The position numbers and the translations under genes were made by a program. This document shows, piece after piece, positions 62,737 through 64,000 of a stretch of 64,000 nt of DNA (position 1 is the stretch's first letter; every line of letters starts with the position of its first letter). The DNA lies in assembly GCF_001894745.1 (NCBI RefSeq), contig NZ_BBYF01000015.1, forward strand, positions 62,001 through 126,000, in the 5' to 3' direction. Under the pieces are notes generated by a model, which was given only the letters and a program-made list of their open reading frames with translations, was not told where the DNA came from and did no database searches. The DNA comes from Paenibacillus sp. NAIST15-1 (GTDB taxonomy: Bacteria; Bacillota; Bacilli; Paenibacillales; Paenibacillaceae).

Positions 62737-64000
62737 TCAAATTGGTAATCGATTAGCAAGGAGCCAATCATTAAGTGCTTTTAAAAATAGATATTCTTCT
62801 TCTGAGACACTATAGTTTGAGTTATTATTATTAGCGATGGTGGCTAATTTAGTAATCCATTCTGTTTTAGCTGTTTTTCCACCTGGTAGCTTTTTTTCTT
62901 CTGGACGAGTATAGGATGCTTCAAATAATTCCGTCCAGTTGGGGCCAAATATTGCTATATCTCTACAGTGTAAAATTGTAACACAGTCCCAAATAGAAAC
63001 GGACTTATTCACACCATTTATACTGTTATCATAATTTTGTTTTCCCATTACATTATTAGCTTGCTTATATACCTTTGGTGGTAGACCAGCAGTAAGCCAT
63101 CTTTCTCCATACTTGCTTTTTAATTTTGACTCAAAGTCTTGTTTGATTAAATTTTCAAGATCGTGGATCATTTCAAACGAAGTAACATTGTATTGTTTGG
63201 TATTATCTTTTATCCATTGATGTAATCCAAAAGGTTGGAAATCTATCCTGTGTTCTGAAATGATTTTTTGAAAAGTTCTCCAAACTTTTGTCCTCCCCCC
63301 ACTTCCGTAATTCGTTCTGATTTCTTTTCGACTTTCTTCAGAAATTGTGCTAAAAAAGTTTACTAGAGGGGCGAGATAATATTGGATTTCTTTGGCGACA
63401 TCATTAGGATTATCGACTTTTGGATTTATTTTGTTTGAAGTAAATAAATGGTTTACAATATCATTAAATATCTTAATAAGGCCATATATACTATTATTAA
63501 TTGTTAGTATCCCCTGGTCACTTTCTCCTTTGTTCCATTCTTCTGATAAGTTTTCCTTAATATAGTTGAAACATGCAGTAATAAAAGGGAAGAGAATTTT
63601 ACTAGTTGCTTCGTTGTTTCCCTTATCAAATGTTCCATCCACATCGATAATATTTCCTTTGCTATATCTGCTAAGGAAATCTGTAGATTTTAGAGATTTC
63701 TCAATAGTATCAATTGTAATACAGCAAGTAGAGCTGATTTCATTTTCCCCTATTATGATACGTCCAAAGAGAGGTGATGATTGTATTTCACCCAACTTTT
63801 GGGCAACATATAATCGTAGGGCCTTCCTTTGTTTATTCCAATCGTCAGACGACCATAAGAGATCAGCATTAAGTGTGTTTTGGAGGTTCTTGGATACTGA
63901 TTTTTGGTTTTCGTTAATTTCCATAAATAACTCTACTTGTTTTTCCTGGGCAAGGTTTACAAATGCGACCACAGGAATGGAGTTTGTACCTGCATATTTT
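62737..64000 (-). CDS. DGQHR-domain protein, C-terminal part (5' end outside window)
   Basis: The frame is open to the window edge, so the N-terminus is missing; the visible part is about 420 residues starting KYAGTNSIPVVAFVNLAQEK. The stretch IPVVAFVNLAQEKQVELFME, followed by INENQKSVSK, is the second half of the DGQHR domain found in DndB-like proteins (typical: PVV.F.......LF..IN..QK.V). The DGQHR motif itself would lie beyond base 64000. The remainder is a helical region without a known domain. DndB regulates phosphorothioate modification operons, and DGQHR proteins occur in several defence or mobile loci. A terminator follows its stop. Confidence 0.78.
   Translation of the reverse strand, partial: KYAGTNSIPVVAFVNLAQEKQVELFMEINENQKSVSKNLQNTLNADLLWSSDDWNKQRKALRLYVAQKLGEIQSSPLFGRIIIGENEISSTCCITIDTIEKSLKSTDFLSRYSKGNIIDVDGTFDKGNNEATSKILFPFITACFNYIKENLSEEWNKGESDQGILTINNSIYGLIKIFNDIVNHLFTSNKINPKVDNPNDVAKEIQYYLAPLVNFFSTISEESRKEIRTNYGSGGRTKVWRTFQKIISEHRIDFQPFGLHQWIKDNTKQYNVTSFEMIHDLENLIKQDFESKLKSKYGERWLTAGLPPKVYKQANNVMGKQNYDNSINGVNKSVSIWDCVTILHCRDIAIFGPNWTELFEASYTRPEEKKLPGGKTAKTEWITKLATIANNNNSNYSVSEEEYLFLKALNDWLLANRLPI

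Overview
The window looks like chromosomal DNA of a Paenibacillus-type Firmicute. The evidence is strong AGGAGG-class ribosome binding sites, intrinsic terminators after most units, S-layer-homology anchored and F5/8C-decorated exoproteins, a YesN-type REC-AraC regulator, a CwlJ cortex hydrolase (so a spore former), an LnrJKLMN-like two-component/ABC module and a PyrR-type leader. The genus is inferred from gene style, not from a marker. No rRNA, tRNA, CRISPR array or intact transposase was seen.

Layout. 1-12150: the edge of a YhgE/Pip-like gene, a REC-AraC regulator, a 2061-residue surface phosphodiester glycosidase/metallophosphatase with SLH anchor, a small membrane protein, a TetR regulator with a perfect operator next to a PEP-synthase/rifampin-phosphotransferase-like enzyme, and rlmH. 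12150-28950: an accessory region directly downstream of rlmH. It holds a degenerate DUF4259 fragment, an unknown protein, a double hybrid histidine kinase, an ABC-F ATPase, a GIY-YIG protein, a lipase-like hydrolase, a beheaded DsbA-like gene, a chemoreceptor, cwlJ, an LRR-like protein, a SUKH immunity-type protein, debris of chemoreceptor and GMC-oxidoreductase genes, a frameshifted small gene and an XRE regulator. The last codons of rlmH (E-P-Y-H-K-stop) recur as short direct repeats at about 16560, 27525 and 28926. This is the pattern left by SCC-type cassettes, which integrate at the 3' end of rlmH in staphylococci. I regard it as the most interesting signal here.

29000-38930: thioredoxin-like protein, codBA behind a PyrR-like attenuator, a YhhN-family lysoplasmalogenase, a sugar isomerase/oxidoreductase pair with divergent AraC regulator, an AlkD-type protein, a WYL regulator and a DJ-1/PfpI protein. 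38950-44860: a remnant of a berberine-bridge-type oxidase, then a leftward operon of GNAT, NarL-type response regulator, sensor kinase and three-gene ABC exporter. 44990-51400: a stand-alone DUF4062 protein, a secreted DUF4855/F5-8C protein, a TetR remnant, a BBE-like flavin oxidase, then eight 31-bp hairpin-bearing tandem repeats leading to a 42-codon cationic/hydrophobic peptide gene with its own terminator. 51655-59540: a tail-anchored unknown protein, VOC protein, Lrp, MerR, CPBP, Crp/Fnr and DUF4386 genes, and a TetR/MFS pair with three operators.

59680-64000: an XRE-ImmA-type metallopeptidase, a polytopic membrane protein and the C-terminal part of a DGQHR (DndB-like) protein cut by the window end. 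This is a plausible edge of a defence or mobile island.
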